From: Maea johnstoni
Taxonomy: Eukaryota; Annelida; Polychaeta; Spionida; Magelonidae
DNA length: 64,000 bases
Assembly (NCBI GenBank): GCA_963942565.1
Contig: OZ012685.1
Location: forward strand, 25,210,456 to 25,274,455
Reading direction: 5' to 3'
The notes under the pieces are model-generated. The model saw only the letters and a list, made by a program, of their open reading frames with translations. It was not told the DNA's origin and made no database searches. The position numbers and the translations under genes are program-made. This document shows positions 43,134 through 60,700 of this stretch, one piece after another; the first letter of the stretch is position 1, and each line of letters begins with the position of its first letter.

Positions 43134-46100
43134 TTATCCAAACATTGAGTTGTGCAGTATCTCTAATTCCTCTTCTTTCTGCTTCTTACGCGCCTGAAAT
43201 AAAGGTTGATTAAGGTTATTGTAAAAGGTACATCACTTAAAACAAATATTGAATGTGAAAAATGGATCTCAAAAATTTCTGACAATATCCGATATGAAAT
43301 CAGTTAAGCTAATATTGTCCAGTGAAATAAAACATATAAAGCTATACCATAGAGAGTTGAGTTATAAGTTACTGGTCATACTAACAAACAATATACATTA
43401 GAATTCCCAAATAATTTTTTATAGAGAACCGGAACTAAACATCCCAGTCTTTCAATGCTGTTTATACAAAACAGACCCCTTTACCAACACCTTAAGTTTT
43501 CTGCAGTTGTACCCTGTATAAGTACCCAAGTGCCAGGGTTTCAGTCACTTTTCAGGGCTTTTTGCATCACTTTGTACTGGCCGAATTAGCCACCAGAAGC
43601 ATAAGGGTTAATGTCTCATTTAAGCTATCAATAGTGGTATTACATAACTTAATCCTACAGATATACATCCTTTTCCATGACTTATACTGCCTCAATATGC
43701 AAAGATTGCTAGTATTCAATTAATCAATACGAACTACATAATTAAAGGTTTAAGAAAGAAAAGTATTTTACTGAAGTCATGCAAATATAAATAGCTGAGG
43801 CATGCAATATGATCAGGATGCATTTTGCTATGCTGGTGGTGGCTAATTTGGCCAATACAAATTTATGCAGTTAAATTGAAAAATGACTGAAACCCTGGCA
43901 CAAAGACACTCATCTGAGAGTACCCAGCGAGAGCTATCCAATTAATACCAACATGACAGAGTTTAGATGATTTCCAGAAATCTTTAAATCCTCATACTTT
44001 ATAGGAAAATAGCCTCAGCATTAGAAGGGGTAATATCTATCTGCAACACAAAGAAAGATGAGGAGCTTACCTTTTGCTTTTTGAATTCTTCGTAATCTCT
44101 GTCATCTGTAGGTAACTCCAAACGACATACAGGGCAGGAATTAGTCTGAATAGCAAAAAAATATATTGATCATTAATTCAAAAACGTATAATAGTGGTAC
44201 AATCCAGGGGAGTCACGAATACGCTTTTTGGCAAACACCATCAAAATGTGATGTAATAGCAACAATATAAATATAAGCAAATCAATGAAATGATTCTTTT
44301 CGATCATTAAATACAATGCACTCCTTAAACTATTATATTCAAAATGTGGTTTTCAGTATGCAGGTATATTGCAGAACCATTAATGCCAACAGCATGTTCT
44401 AGAAATGAAATACAGCACCATTCATCCTTGCTTAAACTTAAAAGGGACCTGAATACTTTGATGGTATCTTTCAGATAAAGGCAGGGTCTAATTGCTATGA
44501 AATCAGGTTGTGCTAATCACTTAGAGGAAATTGCAACACTTGAGTCAGCAGGTACTCTTGGGAACAGTGTAGGACATATAAGTATGTATATTCCTTCACT
44601 TCCTGTTATCAAAATACTATCTTTGAGTAAAGAACCTGGCACATTGACTTAAGGATCATGTGGGCCTAACCCTTCAAATGCTGAGGCTACTTTCACCCAA
44701 AGGACAAGGACGCAATTATTTTTGAAAACCATCTAAACCCTGTCATATTGGTATTTATTGGACAGCTCCTTATGTGAGTCAGAAATGTCCATTTCCACTG
44801 ATTCGTTCAATTCTATCATACTATGTAAGTTATACTTTTTGAAGATTAATTTGGTTCCAAAATTGTGATCAGGTATGAGCAAGGAATGACAATTAAGGCA
44901 GGAAAAGGGAAGCCATCTCCCTATTAATGCTATCTCTTGAGCGCTGGTGGAACAGCTGGTGCTCGGGCTATGCCACAAACCGGCATGAAGTTTGGGAATA
45001 TGGATGCCCCTGTACGACTCTCAGGCCTGTTACTTGCACACTTCTATCAGCCATAACTGAGGAGTGCTGAAGAGGATAGGTTTGATGGAGGTCTTATTTG
45101 AAAGGTGACATGTATAGGCTCATTTTGAACCAATATCATTCTGATGGTGCATTTGCCCTTTGACTATATTTGAAAACAAACATCATGAAAAGAGTGCACG
45201 GTTTATGACTGAACTCACCTTTTTAAGCCATGGTAGAATGCAGTCAGGATGGAACTGATGCTTGCAGGGCATTTGTTTTGTGGTCTCTCCCTCATCATAT
45301 GGTGCCAGGCAAATTGGACAGTTGAACTCCTTAGCTGGAAGAAAGGGGGGAATATTTTCTTAATACATTCATGCATAGACAGCTTAAACACCTAGTTTGA
45401 AAAGTGTTAATTGGATGCTGCAATAGTGTTGATAAAAGAAATTAAAAAAACTGGAGAAAGGTATAAGTAACGTATGACCTCACAAAATAGGCTTTTATCA
45501 GCCCACTGTAGGCATGTAAGAATTTGCTGTAGAATAAGAGTGAGGTAAACCAAGGTGAGAATATAACCAGTGACTTGGGGTTAGGCAGTATAATTAGCAG
45601 AGTCTTGTTAACCACTTATAACTTGCTGGTCACAATTCATTCTAAATTTTGCAGAAAAAGAGACAAAGACGATAAACAAAATTCATAAAAAAACAGTCAT
45701 GTTCAGGGTTGACCTTAACATTTTAGATAGGAGCAGATTTGGCTCCTTGAATTTAATATTTAGGAGCAAATAAATCTGCGCATACAGCATGCTGGTACAT
45801 AGTGCAGGCTAGGGGTCTCCCAAGAAGATCAAGATTTTGAGAAAAATGTGCTTTGAGATGTATTTTGGGGTATGCAATCCCTGATGTTTGAGTGTAGCTG
45901 TAATGGCCTTACTTGCTTGTGCTCCTGTGACCGGTATCTCAGGTAGGTTCTTCACAGCAGCCGCACCAGCAGGTGGAGTTGGCTTCTCCCTGAAACAACA
46001 AGATTATTGTACAGGTGAACTTGGATATGACGGACCACTGTACGACAGATTTTTGCATATGACGGACGATATGCTTGGTCCCAGTCCGATGCAGTATTCG

Positions 46101-46592
46101 TCATATGTATACGACGGATTTTGCATATGACGGACCAATTTTCCTGGTCCCATTGAGTCCGTCATATCCAAGTTCACCTGTAGTATTATACCCCATTCAT
46201 GTGCTCTAAACACAAACATATCATCAGATAGTTAGGACGTTTTGGGTGGTACATTTTTCAATCACTCAACTTCATGCATTTATAAGAAAAAGCACCAACC
46301 AAATTGTATTGCTTGATAACCAAACCCCAAACCACATTTTTTTTCATAGAGATATATGCTCATACCTATTCTTCAAATATTCTTATCCTCAATTCCTTAT
46401 GTGTTATTAAAAAGTACCCTAAGTCCAGACAACACTTACCAAGAGAACACACCAGGCATGAATGGGTCAAGAGTGGGTGTTATCATCAAAAAATCATATT
46501 TTAAGTAACTTTTACCACTTTCATTATTATTATTATCAGTATTATTATCATTATCATTATTATTATTAACATTATCATCATTATTGTTATTA

Positions 46593-46635
<43 letters not shown>

Positions 46636-47844
46636 CATTATTATTATCATCATCTTCATTTTCATCATTTAAAAAAAAATATTGTTAAAAATCCTTAATA
46701 TCCCTACATGGCTACGATGTTTGTGGCACATCAGGCAAGGCAGTACATGGCTGGTGCTTTTTCTTATCAATGCAGGAAACTGTTGAGTGTTGAGTAATGT
46801 CTTAAATGTAAAACCTCAAAAAATCTTGCAACTCTATTATGCCCAGGGAGAAGATAATGGATATCATAAAACTTTTCAAGGGAATTTAGCATATTGCTAA
46901 AAATCAAGATTTACTTCTCAGCCTTCATATATGAGTAAGGAGTCATATTGGCATGCCGGTGACAAAATTTGCTCTGCTCCCTTTCAAACTGTTTTGAATT
47001 TTAGATGACCAATTACTTCAAGAATAGATACTTTAAAATATAATATCTAATTATCTTTCCTAAAGCAGATTATTGGCAAGACTGCATGTTTAAGAATATT
47101 TGTGAGAAATAATTAAAACAGATTTGACGTTTGAACATCAACTTATAGATTATCAAAATCACAGGACCAATAGCCCATAATAATTATTGCAATTTGTGTT
47201 TTTTCCAATATATTGATTGCACGAAAGGGCTAAAATAAATGTTTACAAAGAGATTAATTACCCATTTAATGCTGCAAATTCCATTTCTAAATCAACTGCT
47301 ATTCCAGTATCGAGAAGTAATCTGAAAGAAGAAAAGCTTGAATATCAAACTTTAATATGTTATAAAATCATTTCTGACAAAAGGATATTGACTACACCTG
47401 GCCTTTTGGGGCACGACAGACTCAAACTTCGAGACTACAAAGAGCAGTTATACATTACATTTTTGGAAATAGTAATGAGAAAGGTTAATATCTAAATGGC
47501 TACCATCAGTAATTTCACAATCAGAATGTCACAGAAGGATACAAATTGCTAAATTCTTGTTACACTGTTGCTAACTAAGACATAGGTTGCTACAAAGTTG
47601 GTACACTGTTAAACATGTAAATTGAATGACATAAGCCTGGTGGGAGTGTTAAATTCCTGCTTTACCACATAATCTGATATGTATTCGAAGGTAAACATGC
47701 TGAATTTGAAGAGAAGAGTGAATGCTATAATCCCTATATATAAATAAAGCAAATAAGCACTTACCTTGCCATATGAAGAAAATGATCAGGTGTCTCCCCA
47801 TCTCTCAAGGGGACGCAATTGTGCTCGTCGAAATATGAAGCCAT
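43134..47844 (-). CDS. RNF181: E3 ubiquitin ligase, RNF181 type (RING-H2)
   Basis: Six exons on the minus strand: 47765-47844, 47262-47321, 45913-45989, 45219-45334, 44071-44145 and 43134-43193. They join in frame to 155 residues; human RNF181 has 153. It begins [10 protein letters not shown], as in human ([10 protein letters not shown]). The conserved VKNLPEIPV precedes a complete RING-H2: CPIC (78-81), CKHQFHPDC (96-104) and CPVC (115-118), spaced C-x2-C-x14-C-x-H-x2-H-x2-C-x10-C-x2-[14 protein letters not shown] and a basic helix ending LHNSMFG follow. The family catalyses ubiquitin transfer with E2 enzymes. An in-frame ATG at 47991 lies upstream, but I chose 47844 by conservation. It shares a divergent promoter interval with BLOC1S2. 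Confidence 0.95.
43820..44040 (-). repeat. CCCTTCCAATGCTGAGG repeat family
   Basis: The family carries CCTTCCAATGCTGAGGCTAC, GGTTTTCAAAAACC-like, AACCCTGTCATGTTGGTATT, GGATAGCTCT and TTAGCCACCAGCAGC. Other copies or pieces lie at about 42075-42295, 43500-43615, 44668-44760, 51950-52265 and 58706-58925. Ends read roughly TTAACCCTT...GCTG in both directions, so it is a short TIR element of unknown superfamily. Confidence 0.65.
44440..45159. mobile_element. piggyBac-type foldback element, copy 3, composite
   Basis: The right end is ATTCTGATGGTGCATTTGCC. Internal TAATTGCTATGAAATCAGG and GAGGAGTGCTGAAGAGGA match copy 1. The left end is unclear. A fragment of the CCTTCAAATGCTGAGG repeat lies at about 44668-44760. 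It is in RNF181 intron 4. Confidence 0.55.
45704..45877 (-). mobile_element. Relative of the nested element at 4191, inverted
   Basis: CAGGGTTGACCTTAAC at one end, GGAGCAGATTTGGCTCCT inside and CAATCCCTG at the other match the 4191-4433 element read on the other strand. It lies in RNF181 intron 3. Confidence 0.6.
46012..46180. mobile_element. Mariner-type MITE 22 bp upstream of RNF181 exon 3
   Basis: The same family as 42356-42530, with CAGGTGAACTTGGATATGAC ends, 169 bp and TA on both sides (46010-46011 and 46181-46182). In transcript direction it ends only 22 nt before the first base of exon 3, inside the branch-site zone of intron 2. Confidence 0.9.
46524..46670. repeat. (TTA)n-rich microsatellite
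   Basis: About 145 bp of ATT/ATC triplets with interruptions, in RNF181 intron 2. Confidence 0.85.
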
Positions 47845-47991
47845 ATTCTTTAAATTGGTAGCACGATCAGCAAGGTTCTTCTTTAAATGTGGTGACAATA
47901 TACCTTGGACTGGAAAATTTAGCAGGCGATGAAACAGCAAAACAAGTACTTGATGGCTGCACACGATTGATCGGGTGCCGGTCGGTGACAT

Positions 47992-48190
47992 TTTCTGGAA
48001 ATTCTATGTTGATTTTTTGGGTCATTGAACATCAATAACCAACACCACTTTTATATCATTTTCTTGATTACAATAATAGCCCTTACCTAAAAGGAAAAGT
48101 CTTAGTGCTAAATTATCTAAACCGGGGAACTCAATCGAGTGCAATTACAGTCATCCACTTCCGCATCCGGGTCACATGTCACAAATAAAC
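47992..48190. promoter_or_regulatory. Divergent promoter interval between RNF181 and BLOC1S2
   Basis: Start codons of the two opposed genes are 346 bp apart. The interval has no TATA box. ETS-like sites ACTTCCG (48157-48163) and a nearby CCGGGT lie close to the BLOC1S2 start, a common arrangement in bidirectional housekeeping promoters. Confidence 0.55.
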
Positions 48191-53851
<5,661 letters not shown>

Positions 53852-53982
53852 TTTTATACTGAATGTGCACACCAAAACAAGTTTTGCACCAGAGTCAGCT
53901 AAGAAAGAATATTTAATATTAAGGTGAGGGTTTCCTGGATACAAACAAATTATTTCCTTTGTTCATTCTCAAGGATTTTGAT

Positions 53983-53996
53983 TTATATATATATAC

Positions 53997-54065
<69 letters not shown>
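53983..54065. repeat. (TA)n microsatellite invaded by two transposons
   Basis: A TA tract of about 80 bp in the BLOC1S2 3' flank. It resumes at 54930 and 55381, on the far sides of the two elements inserted in it. Confidence 0.85.
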
Positions 54066-54071
<6 letters not shown>

Positions 54072-54929
54072 AACACGAAATTTCCGCGTGTGTTTATATA
54101 TAGCGTACTTAGCGTCTGGTGCCGCTTCGCTATGTATAAAAACGCTGTACTTTTGACTTTCCTTTTAGCCACTGGTGGCGCTGACGTCAATGAGACGGTC
54201 CCATTTGAAGCAAGAATTGGAGGTTTCTTGTGCAGCCGTTATTTTCGTTTTAGTGGTGGCCGCTAGATAGCGCCACTAGTAAATCTAATAGAAGATACGT
54301 AGCCCTGCTGAAACCCTTTTTCAAAATCGGTTTCTGGGCTTGTGGACTAGCTCATGATTCCATTGAATTAATAAACATTCCATCTAAAAACAAAAAAAAC
54401 AACAACAAATGGCACCTGTAGCATGCCTTTAGCACAGGCATTTGACGAACATAAAGGAGACGCCTTTTTCGTTTTTGTGGTGACCGCTAGATGGCGCCAC
54501 TAGTACAAACATGAATCATACGTAGCCTCTCTTGAACCATTCTTTTTTTGTGTTTTTCTGGCTTTACGAAGCAAAAGACATGTTAAAAGAGCAAAGAAAA
54601 ATCATTGTGATCTGTTTTGATTGTTTATTTTCCGAAGATTACACTTAATACAACCTGATATGGCCCCTTTGTTGTGCAACCACGGATAGGGTTCATAGCC
54701 CCATTTCCTTTGTTTAACCCTTTGTTTATAAACACGGGCGCCCCCTTTTGAGAGAATGCTCAATCAAACTGGAAGCATTCTCTGCTCAAATTAGTTCGTC
54801 TTTTTTGCGACAGATGGCGCTGTCAGTGGCTGCGGCTACGGTAAAGAGACGCTTATATAAAGATACGATATGACGCAAAACTCCCAAATTCGCTATACTT
54901 GGGACACGCGTGAATTTCGTGTTCTACAG
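54066..54929. mobile_element. 864 bp TA-flanked foldback element
   Basis: Ends CTGTAGAACACGAAATTTCC and its inverse (GAATTTCGTGTTCTACAG), extending to CGCGTGT, lie inside a TA microsatellite, consistent with a Tc1/mariner type. No transposase. CGCTAGATGGCGCCACTAGT-like words recur at about 54265 and 54486. Confidence 0.8.
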
Positions 54930-54966
54930 TATATATATATATATGTTTGTGTGTGTGTATATATAT

Positions 54967-55380
54967 TAGAGCTGCACTCACCACTCACGAACTCGAGTGG
55001 CTCGAGCCCTGGAGCAAACTCGCCGAGCTCGAGCTGAAATGTTCAAATTGTGAGCTCGTCGATGTTGGGAACACAAACGTAACACAGGGCACATAACATA
55101 CATTATCAACATACATAACTGCTTATCGCTGTCATGTCTTCATTACAATATCCAATGTATACATTCAAGCGGTGTTGAGTGTTAAACTGACCATTTTACC
55201 TCGTCAGCACGTTTTGAAATTAAATAAACATGGCAATGTTAATAAATGTCCGCCAATAAATATTTATTTCTTAATAGCTGGGCTGGAAAATAAATATCTT
55301 TTTGGAAAATCAGAACGTAGCTCACGAGTCAAACGGGTGGTGAGCTCATGAGTTGATCTCCCTCCGTGAGTGCAGCTCTA
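54967..55380. mobile_element. 414 bp hAT-type MITE (TAGAGCTGCACTCAC ends)
   Basis: Ends TAGAGCTGCACTCAC and GTGAGTGCAGCTCTA are flanked by ATATATAT on both sides. The 8 bp match fits hAT, though the flank is TA microsatellite, so the duplication alone is weak evidence. Confidence 0.75.
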
Positions 55381-55384
55381 ATAT

Positions 55385-56840
55385 ATATTATGTGTATATA
55401 GAAAAGGGATTTGAAAATAGGATGTTTTATAAGATCAATGTTTTAGGGTCATCCACAAGTACAGATAGACCACAACATTTTAAGTTGCATCCTGAAAGAA
55501 ATCCTGAAGACAGACAACTTAATAAATCTAAGAGACCAAGGATCAAGTGTGAACATTTTAGTACGGTTATACATGGTTCATGAAATATATAATGCAAAAT
55601 TAGAATCAGTTGACAACTTCTGTCGTACTGAAGGAGGAAGTCCTGACTAGGTGTAAATCTACTTTACTATGTGGTGTCATGCCTTTTGAATTAGGAAGGA
55701 GGGTATTCATGTAAATTGTCATTTTTCTGCCTGGCAGCAGCAGTTGTGATCAAATGGAAATAGCCATGTAAATGTATAGTAGGGGTTTCCTCATGATAAA
55801 CTTTTCCTTTTCAATAGTATTCAAAACATGAAATGTTGGAATAAACCTAGATGTATGAAAATGTAACAAATACACACGAAATTGGTTACTTTTCTCCTAC
55901 TTTAGCTCTTATAGAATTGATATTCAGAATAAGGTGAAGCCCAAAATTAACTGAAGGCCATGGATACGTTTTATGTACCTTAACCTGTTGCAGAAACAAC
56001 TGTTTCCTCAGTATAAAATAGACACATCTACAACCATTGAGAACTATATGCTTAATTGTTTTTGTGAACTTGAATTAACTTGTTCTATATTATTATATTA
56101 ATGGAAAAGATGTATATGTTTATGTTATCAGTGTGTAGATATGAGAATTGGAAAATAATAAAGATGCATCTGCAAATTCACAATTTTGTTTCATTGCTTT
56201 TAACAAATAACAGTGAGTGTGCGTTATTAGTATTAGAGTATCCTCTTTCTTTGTTTTTTTGCAGTCAATGTGTTTTATGGGTATTTTGGTATATCTTTTG
56301 AAGGTCTTTTGTATATATAATTTCGATAGCTGTATTTGCAATAGGACAAACAATACTGTGTATAAATCTGTGAATATCCAATGGTAATCGGGGGAAGGCT
56401 CCAAAAAATTGTTTGAAATTAAACCACACTCATTTTGTAAGAATAATAATGGGTTTATTTCACCATGTAAAAATATATATCAATAAGTGGTTTGTTTTAT
56501 AAGATCTAATATGTGTATCGTCCTATAAAATCTTAAGATCACCAGTTAGCATAGTAACAATAATGGTTCACTGATCAATATCTAATCATGACTAACACAA
56601 AGATTAAAATGCACTCTAAACTCTGTCATTGCTGGGTTTCAAATATATTTTACCAAGCGAATGTGGTCCAAACAACCCTGAAACATTGTTTTTGACAGTT
56701 TGCCCACATAATTGGCTCCTTAACATCTTTCACACCCTGCAAGCTGCCATCTTTGATGGTAGCACAGAGCTACTGCCCAACATCATAGAACCCTTGTCAA
56801 AACAGGATTCTTAGATAGCACTAAACACTAAGACATACAA
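55385..56840. other. BLOC1S2 3' flank, possible polyadenylation signals
   Basis: No gene is supported. Plus-strand AATAAA occurs at 55840-55845 and 56157-56162. Either could end BLOC1S2 transcripts, which would give an unusually long 3' UTR containing two transposons. An earlier weaker signal may be used instead. Confidence 0.35.
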
Positions 56841-56841
56841 G

Positions 56842-57199
56842 TAGGGCTGTCATTGATATGAAAAGAATCGCTAGATCGAAATACTTTTTCCAATTAGTCG
56901 AAAAAAATATTATGTCAATTGTTAAGCCAAATAATCTAATGTAAAGTTAACACATCTTTCCAGCCTTTTACACCAATTAGATAGAATTTTGAATAGAAAT
57001 TCAAGTATTCAATCGAAAAATGTTGAGAAAATTTCTTTGTCTTCGAAATGTGAGAATTTTAGTATCTTAGCAGCAAAAATATAGTTAGGAACATATGAAA
57101 ATATTCTATTAGTGCAGTTCTTCAAAATCTAATTGGAATGAAAAAAACACATTCAATGATCGAATCTAAGAAGAAAAATGGATGTGAATGAGAGCTCTA
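56842..57199. mobile_element. hAT-like MITE (TAGGGCTGTC ends)
   Basis: Left TAGGGCTGTCATTGATAT and right inverse TAGAGCTCTCATTCACAT pair at 13 of 18 positions, and the flanks CATACAAG and CATCCAAG match at 7 of 8. The body has GATCGAAAT/ATCGAAT words inverted. No coding. Confidence 0.65.
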
Positions 57200-57736
57200 C
57201 ATCCAAGACTCGCCTCCTGCAAGCTCTCATTAATCAGTAGTAGTATTGATGATAATCATGGTTACCTCCATGAAATTTACACAATTTGGAGAGTGAATTG
57301 TAAGAGAGAAAAAACAGGCAAAGATTCAATAGTGTTTAATACGGTAGTTTCAATTGACCAAAACCAGTTACTTAAGAGGTTTGCATGGTCCAAAGGATGA
57401 TATTTAAATTGTGGAAAATACCAAAATCATGCAACATGTTTTTAGACCAAATGCATCTTATTGAACACATTTCTAGCAAGTTGTTAGATACAAATATATA
57501 AAATAGATTTTATAAAATGGCATTCCAGAAAAACACATTTTGTTGGCAAGTTTTTGCATAAAATGCTCCAAAATTCTCTTATGCCGCAAAATCAAACTTG
57601 TCACCCACCGCCTTTGTATACTAGTAGACAGACAGCTTTGTATGTCTGGGTGACAATATGTAATGAAGAACATCACCAAAATTACTTCTAGGGCTCTCTT
57701 AAGGGTTTGGCCACCCGCATATGGCTGTTGTCTGGA

Positions 57737-60700
57737 TCAAAACCTTGAAGTTTTTTGTTCTGAGCTGTCTTCATCCCCGGCCTCAAAGGCAGGGTTATCC
57801 TGCGTTGGAGCTGGCATTCCCACTTTATGACGTTTAGTTATCTCGTCATCAGACAGATTCACGACGCATTTGAATACATCTGCGCGTTTTGGGAGCATGC
57901 CGCTTTTGAAGAGGTAATTGGACAGATAGGAAACAAGTAGTATGGTGACCAAACAGACCAGCATGGCGAGTGTCCTGAACGGGAAAAGCTGTGTCTTGCT
58001 CGCCTCATCGTACCAGGGAAATTTTATCACTGCCGGCAGGGAAATCAGAGGTTCACCACCCAGAAGTCGTAAAAGCAAGCCGAAAATGTACCCTGTTAAT
58101 GATCCATAGGTGTTGCAGATTGGGAAGTAGATAACACAGAGTAACTGTGGGAAAAGGACGACGAAGACAAGGTCAGAGCAGAGAAACCAGAGGCCGTAGA
58201 CCGTGTCTATGGTGAGGGCGAGAATTGTGGCCAGAACGCCAACGAGAATGATCGCGAAACGCATCGCCCAGACAATCTCTCGTTCTGATGCCTGGAAAGG
58301 AAAATAGATACGATTTCTGTGATTCCATGTATCAAATTACAGCTCCACTCTATAAACTGTAAGATAGATATAAAGACAATGGTGATTCCATGTATCACAT
58401 TATGATTCCCCATTATAAACTGTTAAAATGTCAATGATCCCTATACCTATTGAATTCTTATATAGAAACAATTTTTGTGATTCCATTTGTCAATTTATAA
58501 AGACAATTAAACTGCACACTCTAAAATTATGTACAAATATAAAAGCAAATTATACATAAAATTTTGTTTTCATTTTTCATGGGAGAGGTTGGACTCTACT
58601 ATAGTATAGCCAAAAAAAGGTGTAATAAAACTGTGCTGTGGTTACCTTTTGCCAGAAACCAACTACATATATCATCTCATGTTCTATGCTGCTCACAGCA
58701 TCAATAGGTGAACCCTTCCAATGCTAAAGCTACTTTCGTCCACCAAAGCACAAGGACACAAAGGTTTTTGAAAACCATCTGAACCCTGTCATATTGGTAT
58801 TCATTGGATAGCTCTCATTGATCACTCTGAGATAAATACCCATGTGCCAGTGTTTCAGTCATATTTCAGGGTTTCTTTCATCATTTTGTATAGGCCGAAT
58901 TAGCCACCACCAGCATACGGGTTAATTTAGATATAACAATAATACCTTTTGACGGAAAATGCTCTTGTAGATGTTTCTTGCAAACATGGAGGAGGCTGAG
59001 AGCACAGAAGAGTCAGCGGAGGACATGACGGCAGCGGAGACGGCTCCCAGACCGATGAAGGAGACAGCATCGGGCGTCAGGTAGCGCAGAACCAGGGGCA
59101 GCATGAGCTTGTTGTCCGAGGCGGGAATTGGTACGGGCCTATGATCTCGATAACTTGTTGCATTCCAATCTGTACAGAAGGTACAAAAATTTTAGTGTTA
59201 TTAAATTATATGAAAAAATGGTAAAGCCCTTTGAAATAAGTTCGGAATTTTTTTTCTGCGTGTCACATATGCTCTTTCATACCTCTGTCTCCCATGTGCG
59301 AAAACAACACTTCTTTTGTTTTCTTTGCATGAAACCTTACTTACCTGGTATATGACAGATGATACATTTAAATTGAGTGTACTCCTATGGATTTCTTAAT
59401 ACTATGCTAAATTTGAGTAAGGGTAGTTCGGCTAATACCCTGCTTCATATTCTCTCATAAATTTTAAAGAATATTTTCATTCGGGTGGTGCATCAAATTT
59501 ACCTATTGCCATACTCAAGGGGAGCTTAAGATGATTAGGTAGGGTATAGGACTAGGATATCCTTTGCTCATTAGCTTTATAAGGAGTTTCATTTGCTCAT
59601 TAATTTCATCATTTACCTGTAGACACTCCGATGGCACCTATAAGAACTGATGGGATGGCCATCACTATACATCCTATAGCAGCCAGAAACGACAGTGCCT
59701 GGGCACGTCCTGCAGACTTGGATGACAAGACTCGCTGGAAATATACCTGAAAATACCAATTTTCATATCACTTACTCCATCAATGCCTCCATTCATCAAT
59801 CCCATTAAAAGTGTATTGTTCCTTCACAAATTCGCCATCATTTTTATGAGATATCATCAATATTGTACAACTCTTCTTAGTATACATGGATTAAGAGATG
59901 CTTGATCAATAATGAAGGCAGATGTCATGTTATACTTTTGATTTATATGGTACATGAAACCTATATTTCATACCCTAAGTTTGAATCAATTTTGTAGGAT
60001 ATCATTAACATTGTCCGACCTCTTGGCTTTTCTTGGTGTAGAGCGATTAAGAAAATCTGATCCAATAACAAAGACAATTTTAGCTGAGTATATACTATAT
60101 ACGTATATAGTAATATGTTATTTGTTCGTATTCTACCAGAAGCCTAAACTTAGTTCTAATTTGAGATATATTGCCTGGTTGCCAAACCATTTGGGAGATT
60201 TGGATTTAATTTTTTGTCACTTTTTCTGCTTCATTGAAGCTTAGTCTCGACTAGCCAGTTGTATGTGGTCAAGAAAAGAGAGAAAACTGAAGAACTTCAC
60301 ATGCTAAAATCCCCGCCTAGCCAACTTTCTCAGATGCACAATGTGGGATGAATGGCATTAGAATGGCATATTTATGGTGATGATTTACCTGCCATGGGAT
60401 ACCTCCACAGATGAGGAGTAGATAATTGTCTATGTAGTTTCCTGTCCAATCCACATCCAGTGTGCCTACCCATTTAGTGGAGGTCTCTGAGATGTTGGTG
60501 ACCGCTGGGTGCATCAAAGCAAATGGTATGGTGATCCACTGAAAACAAAACACATGGCTTATTAAACCTTATGCATCTTTATCTGGAGTATGCCCATATT
60601 TCAACTACCTTGAATATAATTCAGCAAATTCAGCAAGTTTTTTTAATTTCATTCTCATAAACTAGTAAGACATTGGGGACCTTTGAAGAATTTCCAGATC

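Noticed and set aside
47845-47991. Longer RNF181 N-terminus from the in-frame ATG at 47991
   Set aside because: Human RNF181 begins at the equivalent of 47844 (MASYFDEH) and the extension has no family similarity. It cannot be excluded without transcripts.
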